From assembly GCA_024509875.1 (NCBI GenBank), contig JAMPIV010012225.1, positions 496,001 through 560,000 on the forward strand: 64,000 nucleotides of DNA, given 5' to 3'. Source of the DNA: Oreohelix idahoensis. Taxonomy: Eukaryota > Mollusca > Gastropoda > Stylommatophora > Oreohelicidae. Below, one piece after another: positions 1-12,389 of the stretch; the stretch's first letter is position 1; each line of letters opens with the position of its first letter. The translations under genes and the position numbers were made by a program. The notes beneath the pieces are model-generated. The model did no database searches and was not told where the DNA came from. It was given only the letters and a program-made list of their open reading frames with translations.

Positions 1-419
1 CGAAATGCTTACTCTTTCAGTCCCAAGCAAAAAAGTGGGTTTGGCCCAAGCAAAAATGGCCACCCCAGTGCGTTTTTATTGTTGTTGTTTGGAAATAATT
101 TTTTAAAATGTTCATATGCATAAATAACTTTGTTGTTGTATATGAAAATGAAGGTAATTGGATGTACTTTACTCTTGTGCTACAAGTATAAAAGCTTTCA
201 TTGAAAAATGATTAGTTATTCAAGGTAAAATGGAGGATATGTGCTAAAAAAAATGATTAGTTATTCAAGGTAAAATAGAGGATATGCTCATAAAAAAATC
301 TAAAAATAAATATCTCAAACCAGACGTTCACTCTTAAAACATGCGAGTATTTTAGAATGTACTAGTCGGAAATGACGTTTTGGGTGGGTGTTAGAAACAG
401 TTCAGAGGGCATATACTAA
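1..419. other. AT-rich stretch without a gene
   Basis: No reading frame here resembles a protein, and no transposon ends were recognised. The only structure is the short tandem duplication listed separately. Confidence 0.6.
204..289. repeat. Two-copy tandem duplication, unit about 42 bp
   Basis: An A-run followed by a segment containing ATTAGTTATTCAAGG and GAGGATATG occurs twice in direct succession, at about 204-244 and 246-289, with few differences. It looks like a simple slippage duplication. Confidence 0.8.
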
Positions 420-463
420 AGGCTTTTTAAAGTCGATTGGGCCAAGCGCGTCTAACCCCTGAG

Positions 464-775
464 CCTTTATAAAGTCGATTGGGACTTAAAGAGTTAAAGA
501 AAAAGCAGGCATACAATGTGAAAGTGAGTTCTGGGTGGAGTTTTTCGCTGCATAATGTGAAAGTGAGTGGTGAGTCTGCGAGTGCTGATGCTAAGGCAGC
601 AGAAGCTTTTGTCGAAACCCTAGATAAACTAATTGTAGAGGGAGGTTATTTGCCCCAGCAAATGTTTTATATTGACGAAACCTCCTTATTCTGGAAACGA
701 AGGCCTGAAAGGACCTTCATTCATTAGGAGGCCAAGTCAATGCCAGGCTTTAAGGCTTTTAAAGACAGTACATTA
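464..775 (+). pseudogene. Tigger/Jerky-type (pogo) transposase fragment
   Basis: This is a remnant of a Tc1/mariner-superfamily Tigger or Jerky-like transposase. The translation contains SLHNVKVSGE, the block YLPQQMFYIDETSLFWKR around the first catalytic Asp, and, after one in-frame TAG at 725-727, the continuation EAKSMPGFKAFKD. The last segment is the normal family continuation, so the stop is a lesion within one frame. The N-terminal DNA-binding domains and the rest of the DDE domain are missing. Full family proteins run to several hundred residues, and only about 100 are seen here. A direct repeat of about 25 bp containing AAAGTCGATTGGG (near 425-446 and 467-488) lies at the left edge. 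No terminal repeats were found. A domesticated Jerky-like gene is unlikely given the stop and truncation. Confidence 0.8.
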
Positions 776-1039
776 GGTGAAATACAGTACTGTATGTGTA
801 CAGTATCTTGGCTATTTAGTCAATACAGGTACACTACAGTATCCCATATAACTTTGCTAAGTATAAAGTATAGTGTTCGCACAACGTCCAAATCGCATAA
901 CGTCCTATTTTACAGAACGTATCGTGGACGTTAAACGGCACATGACTGTATATATATATATAGTTAGTTGCTTATCCTTTACAGGACGTGGCAATCAACC
1001 CCAGCATTTATTGGCTGTTTGCGATTTTTCTACGCAATT

Positions 1040-1280
1040 TTTTTCATTCAGTAGTTTGCCATTGCTTTCTGAACGGTACGGCGCATGTTCTTCTTGGTCT
1101 CTGAAATATCTTGTGAGTACTGCCTCGAGGTAGAAGCATCATTATCCTTCTATCTACAGCTCTGCCAAGAGTAATCTTGTGCGAAGGTAGATACCTTTGA
1201 AGACCCACATTAGATACTGTAAGTTTTGGCCACTGTTTGACCATTACTGCAGAGCAAGGGGAGGCAACCCGTGATAGGAT
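1040..1280 (+). repeat. Dispersed repeat family, copy 1
   Basis: The segment matches 47.78-48.24 kb closely over its right half: 1131-1277 aligns with 48089-48235, sharing CTCTGCCAAGAGTAATCTTG and GGAGGCAA near the right end. The left part is recognisable but more diverged. The second copy carries a miniature transposon that this copy lacks. The family is not identified and no coding signal was seen. Confidence 0.75.
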
Positions 1281-1537
1281 GTTACAAATCTTTGAGCCCT
1301 TGGTTCACTAGGTTTTAGATGACCTACAGAGCTGAAATAGTGCACACGGCCTTCTATACTTGAACATTTTAAACTATTATAATTTGAAGGAATGTCGAGT
1401 GATCAGTCGCTGGCCCGCCATGCTAAAATTAAAGTCGAAAAAGTAAAAGTCGCGAGAAGAGATGAACTAAGCACTATTGTAATAAATGGTAAAAACACAC
1501 ACAATGAGAGGAGAGGAATACCTTGACTAATTGGATA

Positions 1538-1723
1538 TAGTGCCGTCTTAAGGCATAGGCACACTGGGCAGTGCCTAGGGGCCCCACAATTCTAAGGGCC
1601 CCATTCTTGGATGCTGCCATTTTGTTCATAAGACATTATTTTTATTCACGTGGGTGGGTAGGGCTAGTAGGGGCCCAATGCATTGCTTTGCCCAGGGCCT
1701 ATAATGCTGTTAAGACGGCCCTG
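1538..1723. mobile_element. Miniature hAT-like element
   Basis: About 186 bp are bounded by inverted ends: GTGCCGTCTTAAG on the left, and on the right the reverse complement of CAGGGCCGTCTTAAC. Subterminal GGGGCCCC blocks are typical of non-autonomous hAT elements with CAGGGCCG-like ends. It has no coding capacity. The flanking 8-mers do not match well, so a target-site duplication could not be confirmed and the left terminal base appears mutated. Confidence 0.65.
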
Positions 1724-1741
1724 CCTGGCTACACCGTACAC

Positions 1742-2178
1742 AAGAATCATTGTCATAATCGTGATCCTTTTCGCTCTTTATGGAGCTTAGCGCCGCCACT
1801 GCAGTTAGTCCTTTTGCGGGAAACCTGCATCAAGCATTAATATTTTGTTGCAGCGGTTGCGTCTGTATCAATTTGTTTCTCTGATGAGGTTGCCAGCCCC
1901 ACCAGCAACCTCATATTAGTTGCCTCCTAAGACATGCCTGAGAGAGCTGTAGTTCTATTCTTTTCTTTGTGTGACATAATTTTTGGGTCGCTCTCTTGTC
2001 CACTACGGCCGTATCCTGTGACATTTGTTGGGGAGGCAATTCCGTGACACTTTGAATTATGAGAGACTGCCGGTAACTACACGTGGTGACACACAAGAAT
2101 GATATACATTGAACTGATTACAGACACAAAAGACTATGAGAAGTAAAGAGACGTGATCGACAACATGTTATTTGTGTT
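1742..2178. repeat. Diverged dispersed repeat, first of two adjacent copies
   Basis: The block has an AGGTTGCCAGCCCCACC motif and ends with a segment containing CGTGATCGACAACATG and TTATTTGTGTTTG. The order is echoed at 2206-2515, including CCGCTGCAG-like and TTCTTTGTNTNA-like segments. AGGTTGCCAG followed by an AGTYGCCT motif also occurs near 25.6 kb and, inverted, near 39.98 kb, so this is a dispersed family. Boundaries are approximate. Confidence 0.55.
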
Positions 2179-2205
2179 TGAATCTACATCATCATCATCA
2201 TCATA

Positions 2206-2515
2206 ATCATCAGCAGCATTTTCCTTTTCGCTCCCTGTGGAACACGGAGCCACCGCTGCAGCTAGTCTTCTTGCAGGAAGCCTGTACAAAGCATTCACAG
2301 GTTCTGGCAGTAGTGTTTTTATTAACAATTTGTTTTACATGACACAACCTCATATCACGACATATCTGAGGGCTGCAGTGGGCATATTCTTTCTTTGTCT
2401 CATTAGAGACCACCGAGTACTACGCGGGACAGCATATACATGTAATACAAATTAAACTGATTCAAGAGACCATAAGAATGCAAGAGGCGTGATCGTCAAC
2501 GTCTTATTTGTGTTT
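2206..2515. repeat. Diverged dispersed repeat, second adjacent copy
   Basis: The order of motifs parallels 1742-2178 (CCTTTTCGCTC, GGAGC/GGAGCC, CCGCTGCAG, ACATATTCTTTCTTTG-like block, CGTGATCGTCAACGTC, TTATTTGTGTTTGG). Identity is partial and the limits are approximate. A CAT trinucleotide run lies just upstream at about 2188-2210. Confidence 0.5.
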
Positions 2516-2530
2516 GGATATATATATATA

Positions 2531-5459
2531 TGTTGAGGCCACTTCATGGTGCGATTTGTTTCAGGGCAACTTATTATTAGTGCCAGGGTTTTGTCACACC
2601 ATGTCGTACCTCAACTGAACGCAAGAGATACATGAAAGCGGTCGCTGTGAGATGAGTATCTAGGTATGATGTAGGCAGATTGGTATGTGACGTCGTAGCG
2701 TCAAGATGTGTGCCTAAAATGGCTTGTGTATCAGCTAGTATGAGGGATTGTGTATTCAATAAATATTTCTAAGGATAAAAAGGGTAAGCTATATGCTTAA
2801 ATGAAAGGCATGAGAAAATGCCAGGATTATAAGTAAATGCGATACGGGACTATAACTCCCAAGACACAGAAGGATGTTAAACTAAAATTATATGAACAAA
2901 TATAATTGAACAGTTGTTATTCCGGGAGGTATCATTTCCCGAAGATATAGGAATAAAATTAGTAGAATTGTTATACCGGGAAGCGACATACCCCGAAGCT
3001 TATGGATTGATGTGGATTTGATTTGTGGATAATTGAGATACTGGGACGCTTAAATTCCCCCAATGTTGATGGAAAAATTACAATGAACTGTATTGATGAC
3101 GGGACGCCAAATACCCCGCTGGAAATAGTGATTAATAAATGAGATTATCAAGATATGTGGAAGGGAGAAGTCAAGTGACATGTTTAGAAAGTCGAATCAG
3201 ATTTATAGCAATGCTTGACAAATATTTTGTAAACAAAACGCACGATTTGTACGTCTGCGGGAATATTTAACTAGATGAAGATGACATTCAGTTCTAGCAG
3301 CACTATATCTTGTATGATGAAGTCAATTGCATCATGATAGAATCTACAGAGCAATGAGAACATTTAATGTAGGATTAACTTTGATACAGATTCCAGTTTG
3401 TATCCTAAAGTGAGTGACAGCTCACGACAGCAGCCATCTTGTATCCAAATATTTTGTGACTTTCAAGAAGAGAAAAGGAATGCCCCGCACTATCGCTTGA
3501 TGAGTCCAGAGATCACTGCTACAGATGAGAACCCATTACTAGCGGTTCAAAATGATTATATGGAAAATATGTGCTGAACATTATTTAAAGGAATCTTCGC
3601 TAGACGAGGTTAGGTCTAGAAGCCATCTTGAATATTGTTTATAAACTGACGTGCTTTGTCAGTAAACTCAGATGATATATATATATGGGCAATACTGAGT
3701 GCTTGTCTACTGACATTCCATTGTGCTATTATGCAACGAGTGCCCATGTATCATTGCAAGACCATTTATCAATTGTACCATGATGTATTATGCCAACCTG
3801 TGATTTGTCACTGTATCCGTGCTGTCGAATGTGTACGTCCAATTAAACTGTAACAAAAAGTACACAGCAGTTGGCGTCGATGACTTCCAGCCATACATGA
3901 GTGAGAAAAAGAACATTTTATCAACTCTTCGAACTCTTTCATCATTCGCGTATTATACTCTCACTCTATGTCTACACACCACTGCGTAGGTCGAGTTGAT
4001 ATTCCTATTCCTAACAACCACTCTGACGAGCAACGCTGGGGCCAACAACAAGTCTTTAACATTGGAGCTTCCACAGACTACCATACCTCTTAACACTGTG
4101 GTCCTGTAAATAGTTGATGTCAGTGTGAACAAGGAACAATACAACTTGATATCTATACACCATTATACAGTATGTATAGAAACAGCATTTAACTCTGGTG
4201 GAATTCAACAAAGAAGTTTATTTAACACATGTTCGTAATTGTGACCTTGTTAGTGTGTACTTACTCGTTATTAAACTGTTGCCAAATCGTCCAAGCCCAG
4301 TAGTTTATTCAATCTCTCAAGGTTACTTTACACCGTTATTAACTTTATGCAGTACTTGAGATGTTGATATGGAAAGGTGTATACAAGACGGGTGGTTGCC
4401 AGAATATTCAACAATATAAACCAAAGCAAGATGAATGAATTCTCACTTCTTCAATAACACAAATAGACCCTAGACAACAAAAGAATTCGGGCAATTTCTC
4501 CATCCCTTAACAATATATATATATGCTATGCAATTACCACCCCAGGTTCAATCCGTCCAGATATGAAAATTTGGTGTCACAATGACTTTGCAGGATTCAA
4601 GCATGGTGTTTAAGAACGAGCAGAATGCAAGCTATCTTTAACGCAAAAGGCTGAAAAACTTAATTATGATATCATGGTTCTTCGCTTGAATTCCATTCCA
4701 AGACCGGAAACTGGGGGCGGGGGTCTCTCTTGGTGGTGCAATGCATGAATATTATCTAAGAAGGTACGCGTAAACAACAGGTTGCATTGTTATCTTCACG
4801 AGGTCAAAGACATCGGCTGTCAACGGAGTTTGTCTTAGTTTGAAGATGAACCAACAGTGTCTACAAAGTTCCTGTTCTTAAATATTTTTTCCTGACTATG
4901 TGCCATCTTGAAATTCTTCCGCTTCTTCGAACAATTTCAGATGTCAACTTAAATATGTTTAAAGACAGTAGTGGTAAGCCTGAGTGTTGATATCTTTATA
5001 TAGTTTGTCCAGGAATGGTACAGGTGACAGCCATATGTGCTTTCCTCAGATGTTGAGCACTTTTGGAGCAGACATAAATCATTTTATCGGGGTCACAGCT
5101 AAACTCATCAGAAGTTCATTTCTTTCGCTTGTGGAATAGTTAATATCTCAGTCTGTTGTGGTCTGTGCGCTAGGCAGCAAGTGAAGGTCATTTTATTACT
5201 ATCTGAGGTAATAATGAGGGGATTGACCTTCTAGGTAATATTTCTAGGAGGATGTCATAAAATAAAAAACTCCGCCTATGCCGGTCCTGCCCGGATGAAA
5301 AAGAGGGAGGGCGGCTGCATGGAGGCGTTAGGGAGGCAGGGCCCTTCCACCATGCAAAGGCCACCACAGGGCAATTAACCTTTTTTGCTTTAAAAATCAA
5401 TGATTTACCCGAACTACAAGTAGAGGAATACCGGACTGAATTCCTAAAGCGAAACTAAC
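2531..5459. other. Gene-free stretch
   Basis: No protein family, RNA gene or transposon end was recognised. The only structured part is the set of GGG/CCC motifs at 2838-3125. Short TA runs occur near 3676 and 4512. Confidence 0.5.
2838..3125. repeat. Degenerate array of five hairpin-capable GGG/CCC motifs
   Basis: Five segments starting at about 2845, 2923, 2977, 3042 and 3100 share the pattern (C/T)GGGA, 8-12 AT-rich bases, then CCC(C)G or CCCC. Examples are CGGGAGGTATCATTTCCCG and CGGGACGCCAAATACCCCG. Spacing is 54-78 bp and the bases between them are weakly similar (TATGGAT/GATGGA). This fits an old minisatellite or short-palindrome array. Confidence 0.5.
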
Positions 5460-7974
5460 TGGAAACGAACTATATACGGACTTACTATACGACTTATGGC
5501 ACTTGGGAAACTCAAAGAGGTATAAATGGGAAGGAAGAGGGAGCTGGTTGGAAGAGATGTATGAAAGCAAAAACAAGAACTCCTGGCTATAAACGGAAAC
5601 GAAGAAAAAAGGGACAAGGGAAGTCATGGATCATCGATGCAACATGTTGCTCTACAGTGGTGTACGTTACCCAAAATCTGAAAGAGCTTAAGGGGTGCGT
5701 GGGTTGGCCATTGTGGCCAAAAAATCAATAAAAGTTTAGTAACAAAGGGGATCGGAACTTTTGTCTTCGGAAGCGCATTATGGTTGTTGTAAAAACTAAA
5801 AGAAGGAGGGATCATAGTCAACCTGGTCTTAGAGTATGGGCCAATATGAGCATGAGAGCGCTGAGGTCAAGGAGGAATTCGTCGAGCTGCTTCAAAGGGG
5901 AACCAGGTGGATGGGACTGCCTAGATTGAAAGATATTTATGCTCGGAGATTTTTCATGCCCAGAGTTGGAAATATGGGACCAGCTAGATAGATGGGGTGG
6001 GAGTTATCGGAAGATATGGAGAAGATACTCTCAATGACAATGGAAAGCGACTCCTTAGATTCTGCTGTGAGCAGAATCTGATCATTACAAACACAAAGTT
6101 CCCCCATAAGCGCATACATGCATACACTAGATGTGAACCAACCAGTTTGTGAAGTCAGTGATCGGACAATGCCAATTGATTCGGAGAAGCCTCATTCAAG
6201 ATATGTCCGAGATGCAAGAGGATGGATGTGCCAGAGATTGGAAGTTGGATCACTACCTGCTAACAATCAAGTCGAACAACTTAAAGAGGTGTGCTCAGCC
6301 TAGGAACTGCCCCAACATCACGCAAGAAAGCCAAGTAAACGAGCAGTGAGAAATGAGAATTAGGACCTAACTAATCTGAGTGAGCCCAGAAATTAAGACC
6401 AGATATCAGGGGCTTATTGCTACAGCAGTGAGCAACACAGAAGAACGACCTGATGACTTGGAAACCCTCTGGAATAAATTCAAGGATATCATAATGACAG
6501 CTGCTGCAGAAGCATGCGGTGAAGTCCGACTTGGGAACCAGAGAAAGAGGACACCTTGGTGGACAGAGGAAGTCAAAGAGAAAATAAGAGAGAAGAAAAT
6601 GGCATGGAAACAATACTTAGGAGCTAAAAACACAACAGGACAAATGGATAAATATAGAGAATATGTGACATTCAGAACAGAAGCAAAGAACAAAGTGCTA
6701 GCAGCAAAACAGAAGTCCTGGGAAGAATTTGGAGAAAAGCTAGAAAAAGATGCACAAGAAAACCAGAAATTGTTCTATAATGAACCCTAAAGAACAGTGA
6801 GGAAAGAAAAAACAATGCCCTCTCAAATTTATAAAGGACAAGCAAGGCAAATTGCTTACTGCCCCAAAGGAAGTAATGGAAAGATGGAAAGAATATTTCT
6901 CAGAACTCCTGGATGGTGAGCTTGATGAAGCATCAGAAATGATAACCACTGACACAGAAGAGGAAACCAATGATGGTGAAGATGACATAAAGATGGAAGA
7001 ACTGAGGGCAGCACTAGAGAAAATCAAGATGGGCAAAGCAGCAGGGCATGATGGTATAACACCAGAAATGGTTAAGTACATGGGAGCATCAGGCGAACTA
7101 TTACTCTTAAAGGTCCTACAGGCAGCATGGTGCAACAAGACCATACCAAAGGATTGGGAGATTGCCATCATAACACCAATTTTCAAAAAGGGTGACAATC
7201 GACAATGTGGAAACCATAGAGGCATATCCCTTATCAGTGTCCCTGGTAAAATCTACTCTAGAATCCTAGAGCAGAGACTCCGACGCCTAGCTGAGCCACA
7301 ATTGGATGAGGTCCAGTGCGGATTCCGAGCAAACCGAAGTACTCAAGACCTAATCTTCACACTCAGACAGCTGAGTGAAAAGGCCCTTGAGTATAGATGT
7401 GAGATCCATATTTGTTTAATAGCCCATCTGGCTAAAAGGCGTTTGACCAGGGTCCCCTGGACGCAAACTTTGGGACTGTTTGGCAAGGAAGAATATTCCA
7501 GCACCTCTGATTCATGCTATACAGAGCTTCTACAAGTCTTGCAGAAATTATGTGAGGACAGCAAACCATAAGACAGAAGAGTTCAGGACCACCACTGGTG
7601 TAAGACAAGGTGATATCCTATCACCTTACCTCATCAGACTCCTTATGGACGATGTCATCAAGGCCTGAAAGAGATTGGGAGAAACTAGAAAGTATTTCAG
7701 TGAGAGGGGTTCTGGAAGGAAGATGGAGGATAGGTCCTAATATTTTCTCGGAGCTCGCATTTGCTGATGAAGTTGCCCTGATTGCTAAATCAGAGGCACA
7801 TCTCCAATCCAACCTGCAAGTCTGGAAGGAAGAGCTGGAGAAGTGGAGGGATTGGTTCATATGCAGCTCTAAAAACAAAAATTCCCTGGTAGATATCACG
7901 AGAAGAAATGAAAACATCAGATTAAGTTGGGAGAACAGGTCCTGGAGCAAGGTCGACACACTTTTAAATTATCT
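5460..7974 (+). pseudogene. LINE (EN-RT non-LTR retrotransposon), 5' segment
   Basis: This segment encodes the decayed ORF2 of a non-LTR retrotransposon in several frames. In order they show apurinic-type endonuclease remnants (near 5480 LMALGKLKEV; near 5825 EHESAEVKEEF; near 6030 a run with KRLLRFCCEQNLIITNT), a linker (6380-6790), and RT blocks (6852-7571: KAAGHDGITPEM, DWEIAIITPIFKKGD, HRGISL, QCGFRANRSTQD). The catalytic box follows near 7760 and reads FADE, where the sister copy has FADD. The block around the first RT aspartate (FDRVPW in the sister copy) is corrupted. At least four frameshifts and stops interrupt it. The element continues at 9277 beyond an inserted sister copy. The fold resembles L1/RTE-like RTs, but the clade is unresolved. 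Confidence 0.85.
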
Positions 7975-9276
7975 TACTTACTTACTTACTTAGTCGTTCC
8001 CCTTCTACCGTGAGGTGTAGAGGTTTGGAAGAGAGAGCGCCAGACTATCCTATCGGCTGTCTTCCTCCTGGCCTGGTTCCATTCTAGTCCTCGGTTCCGT
8101 CATAAGATTGTCTATATGTTGTCCTCCCAGACGGACTCAGGTCGACCAGGAGGTTCTGGAACCCTGGCTCTTTGTTTCCCATGCTTGTCGTGGGTAAACC
8201 GATCGTCTCCGCATTCTGCAAGACATGGGCCATTCACATCTTAGTTGGGACTGTTCTATTTGGGTCTGCAGCGGATGGGATTTTAGGCCTTGACGGATCG
8301 TCTGGTTGCGTACCATGTCTCTTCTTGTTACTTCAACCACTTTCCTCAGATACCTCATTTCTGAGGTTTGGATCTGGCTTTTGTGGGTTGTAGTCATTGC
8401 CCACGACTCGCATCCATATGTCAAGACTGGGACATAGGTGGAGCGGTATACAGCCATCTTCGTTTTCTTACCAACTTCTTTCTTACTGAGGAATCCACGA
8501 TTTATGGCCTGAAAAAGTCTCCCAGCCGCTGCTTTCCGAGTGGCCAACTCTTCTTTGATGCCTCCCTTTCGGTCTATAATAGCTCCGAGATATTTAAAGT
8601 GGTCGACCTGCTCCAGGACCTGTTCTCCCAACTTAATCTGATGTTTTCTTTCTTCTCGTGATATCACCATGGATTTTGTTTTAGAGCTGCTTATGACCAT
8701 CCCTCTCATCTCCAGCTTTTCCTTCCAGACTTGCAGGTTGGATTGGAGATGTGCCTCTGATTTAGCAATCAGGGCAACATCATCAGCAAATGCCAGCTCC
8801 GAAATATAGACCTGTCTCATCTTCCAGTACCCCACTGAATACTTTCTTGTTCTCTCCTTACATGCCTTGATGACATCGTCCATAAGGAGTATGAAGAGGT
8901 AAGGTGATAGGATATCACCTTGCCTTACACCAGTGGTGGTCCTGAACTCTTCTGACTTATGGTTTGCTGTCCTCACATAATTTCTGCAAGACTTGTAGAA
9001 GCTCTGTATAGCATTGAATCAGAGGTGCTGGAATATTCTTCCTTGCCAAACAGTCCCAAAGTTTGCTCCAGGGGACCCTGTCAAACGCCTTTTCCAGATC
9101 TATGAAACAAAGATGGATCTCACTCTTATACTCAAGGACCTTTTCACTCAGCTGTCTGAGTGTGAAGATTAGGTCTTGAGTACTTCGGTTTGCTCGGAAT
9201 CCGCACTGGACCTCATCCAATTGTGGCTCAGCTAGGCGTCGGAGTCTCTGCTCTAGGATTCTAGAGTAGATTTTAA
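7975..9276 (-). mobile_element. 5'-truncated LINE copy inserted in its own family, inverted
   Basis: Read on the minus strand, this copy starts inside RT at KIYSRILEQRL (about 9270) and runs through QCGFRANRSTQD, FIDLEKAFDRVPW and an intact FADDVALIA box (about 8785-8800). It continues through the RT thumb/tail with GAIIDRKGG and RSTYVPVLTYGCESWA to the 3' end, then a (TAAG)n tail at 7975-7993. The insertion site is flanked by CTTTTAAATTATCT (7961-7974) and CTTTAAATATCT (9277-9288). These read as a target-site duplication of about 12 bp in the host LINE, with two small insertions in the left copy. 5' truncation plus a tandem-repeat tail is usual for target-primed reverse transcription. Confidence 0.85.
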
Positions 9277-9899
9277 CTTTAAATATCTCGGAGCTATTAT
9301 AGACCGAAAGGGAGGCATCAAAGAAGTGTTGGCCACTCGAAAAGCAGCGGCTGGGAGACTTTTTCAGGCCATAAATCGTGGATTCCTCAGCAAGAAAGAG
9401 GTGGGTAAGAAAACGAAGATGGCTGTATACCGCTCCACCTATGTCCCAGTCTTGACATATGGATGCGAGTCGTGGGCAATGACTACAACCCACAAAAGCC
9501 AGATCCAAACCTCAGAAATGAGGTATCTGAGGAAGGTGGTTGAAGTAACAAGAAGAGACATGGTCCCCGCAACCAGACGATCCGTCAAGGCCTAAAATCC
9601 CATCCGCTGCAGACCCAAATAGAACAGTCCCAACTAAGATGGTTTGGCCATGTCTGCAGAATGGGAGAAGATCGGCTACCACGACAAGCAGGGAAACAAA
9701 GAGCCAGGGATCCAGACCTCCAGGACGACCCAGAGTCCGCTGGGAGGACAACATTAGACAATCTTTGAAGGACCGAGGACTAGAATGGAACCAGGCCAGG
9801 AAGAAGACAGCTGATAGAATGGTCTGGCTCTCTCTCTTCCAAACCTCTACACCTCACGGTAGAAGGGGAACGACTAAGTAAGTAAGTAAGTAAGTAAGT
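9277..9899 (+). pseudogene. LINE 3' segment (continuation of 5460-7974)
   Basis: This resumes the interrupted LINE exactly where the left part stops: FKYLGAIIDRKGG, then RLFQAINRGFLSKKEVGKK, YGCESWA and TSEMRYLRKVVEVTRRDM. A frameshift near 9570 follows, and then the family tail with RPRVRWEDNIRQSLKDRG and NQARKKTADRMVW. The 3' end is GGGGAACGACTAAGTAAG with six TAAG units (to 9899). That tail type is typical of LINEs priming on short repeats. Together with 5460-7974 it gives an element of about 3.1 kb, less the inserted copy. Confidence 0.85.
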
Positions 9900-10123
9900 C
9901 TAAATAAAAGAATATTTTTAAAAAATGTTGTTTCTGCATCTGTGCCCATAATATATTCGTTGGTTTATTTAAATGTTGTTGTCGTTGCTGATCCCGCGGC
10001 GCGTGTGCTCTCTCCCTTCGGCCCAATGCCATATAGTGATATCTGCATGTTTTCGCAAGTTTTTGTTTCTCCATACAAGGTGTTCCACTTATCTGGCCTC
10101 GGAGAAAGGAGCATTTTCCTAAC

Positions 10124-12060
10124 TGTGGTGGATTTTGATGTTATGCAATGCTGTTGTTCTTTATTACTATTGTACTGAATGAGGTCAGCTGTGAAGGTCC
10201 CTGATTATAACAAATTTTGGGTTGAGTTATCAGGATACCTTTCTGCTACCACCTTATGTCCTCAATCAGACCTATTCTTGACTAGTATGTATGATAGCTA
10301 CGTCTAATGTCTAGGGTTATGCAAGTGTGGTGTGATGGTAATTTGACACTAACACACACACATATAAACAACTAGGAAAGTCTATGATCAAATGAACTAA
10401 CACATGGGTTAAATTTTGATGTGTAAATATTTTCTATACAATTTTATTAGTCCTGAACCTAGTATTCTTCTGGTCAGGACTTTCCAAATTAAAAGAACTC
10501 AAGGTATATACATAAAAGCAACTATTCAACCCAAAGGGACACTTTGTCCAAACATATACTGTTAAAATATACTAATAGTGTTACTAAATTTTTAATATTA
10601 CTGGTTTCTAACACTGGATGGCTGTTTGGGATTCTTTAATCATCCCCAGTTCTTTAATACAACTTTCAATGTTTAATTCTTTGGGAAATATTTTTATTAT
10701 GTTATACAAGGGTGTACTAGTCTTTGATGATGATGAAAAGTCGGGTGCCAGATATTTTACTTATCTGGCACAACTTGAACTGTCCGTATTCTTGCTGTAA
10801 AACGATCACTTTGATACTGGCCCAAAAGTAACAGGGTGGACTCTGTAGATCCCTGTCACTACTGGAAATGAAAAGACTTCTCAACTGCTTTTCACAGACA
10901 TCTGGCACCGGGCTAGTGCCAGATAAAAACCCTGTAACAATGAAATAATGCCTCCTTGTTGATATCATACTTAAACTGTTATTTCTGCAAATTATAATAC
11001 ATGAGAAATAAAGATCTGGGTCATATCTAATTGAACAACCCAGCGCATCCATTACAAAGTGTACCAGTGTTGTTCACATGTCTCTCCTCTCAAGGCGGCC
11101 CTACATCTGCAATAATAATATTAATCTTTCTTTTCTTCCATACAATAGGATAGGTAAGCTGTGTCCATCTGGCCACCTAAGAAAACATTTTTATTTCACA
11201 AAACATGTGCATTTTACAAAACTGGCAATGTGTTCTAGCATAAATCTACCTCTAGGCCCTGCATATATCAGCTCGGGACCTAATTACTTACAGTCGTAAT
11301 GGCAGTATCTCTCACTCACATTTTTAAACAAAATATATATGAATAAGTTCTGCCTTACCATAAATTCAATGAATAAACACAGGTATGTTGATTAGCAGAC
11401 TTCAGATGTCCTGCTGGCTGGACTGTGATGCCTTTTTTGGTTTACTTTATATATTTAATTTAATAAGGCAAGTCACACTTCCCAGAATTTCAAACGTCCT
11501 GTTCGAGGGACTGTATTATACAAATGGCGTCGAGACTTTGAATTTTTTCAATATTATAAAAGGCGTTGGCCAATGAGCGAACGACTACTTTTGAATTTGA
11601 AAATAAAAGCAAAAACAGACTTGATTTTTGGACATAACAAGTTTTCTCCTCACTCATTCTTAGATTTCTACTGCTAAAATATATTTTTAGTGTTAAGCCA
11701 TCCCATAATTTCACTCCCCTTGTCTACCCCTCCTCCAATAGAATACATGTACCCTTTTCCTGCATTTTTCAAGGACGCGTCAAAAACTCCCATCAACGTT
11801 AGTGAAAGTAAAGACGAGCATGTGTTGGTCTGTCTGTCATAACCAATACCGTCTTTTGCCCATATCTTTCTTATTGTCTGTCGGATTTTCTATTTTAAAG
11901 CATATTATTTATCAAGAGAAGATAAGCTCTCAAACTAACTAACGTTTATGATCCTAAACCTAATAATAAGGAAGTCCATATTTTTTCCAGAGTTAGTTTC
12001 AATTTCCACTATCATATAAATTATGCCATCTTTTCTCCTTTCCCGCATTGTCCAAAACTG
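10124..12060 (-). mobile_element. Diverged LTR related to the 2.4-kb LTR family
   Basis: Beginning at TGTGGTGGATTTTG, the order of recognisable blocks parallels the LTR at 48454. They are GAGGTCAGCTGTGAAGG, GCTACCAC, GTCTAGGGTTATG, a TTACCATAAATTCA...AACACAG block (11356-11381), and GGCCAATGAGCG (11567-11578) where the other has ACCAATCATGCC. No internal coding region adjoins it, so it is probably a solo or partial LTR. The right boundary is a guess from the family length. Confidence 0.5.
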
Positions 12061-12389
12061 AAACTACTAGTCTGTTACGTCATAAAATGGACTCTTTTGC
12101 AGCGAAAGAGCTGTCTGTGTGCTTATATATTTTCTCAGTGTGTCTATAGTCCGAAAAAGTATTGGGTTTTGCGGGGTATTTTTAAATTCTACAAAGCTTG
12201 CGACACGTTACCGAACACCTGCCACGGTATCGTCTCGCACTGTCGTCTTGGGTAGCTAGTCCAAGAATCTAACGCTTGACAATTTGTGGCATGTTTTCGC
12301 TCTATCTCTCACTTTTATTCGTTCGTTTATGCCTCCCCTGTTTTATTCTTACTATCTTTCTTGGAACAACTAAGCTTGTTGTTTTCAAA

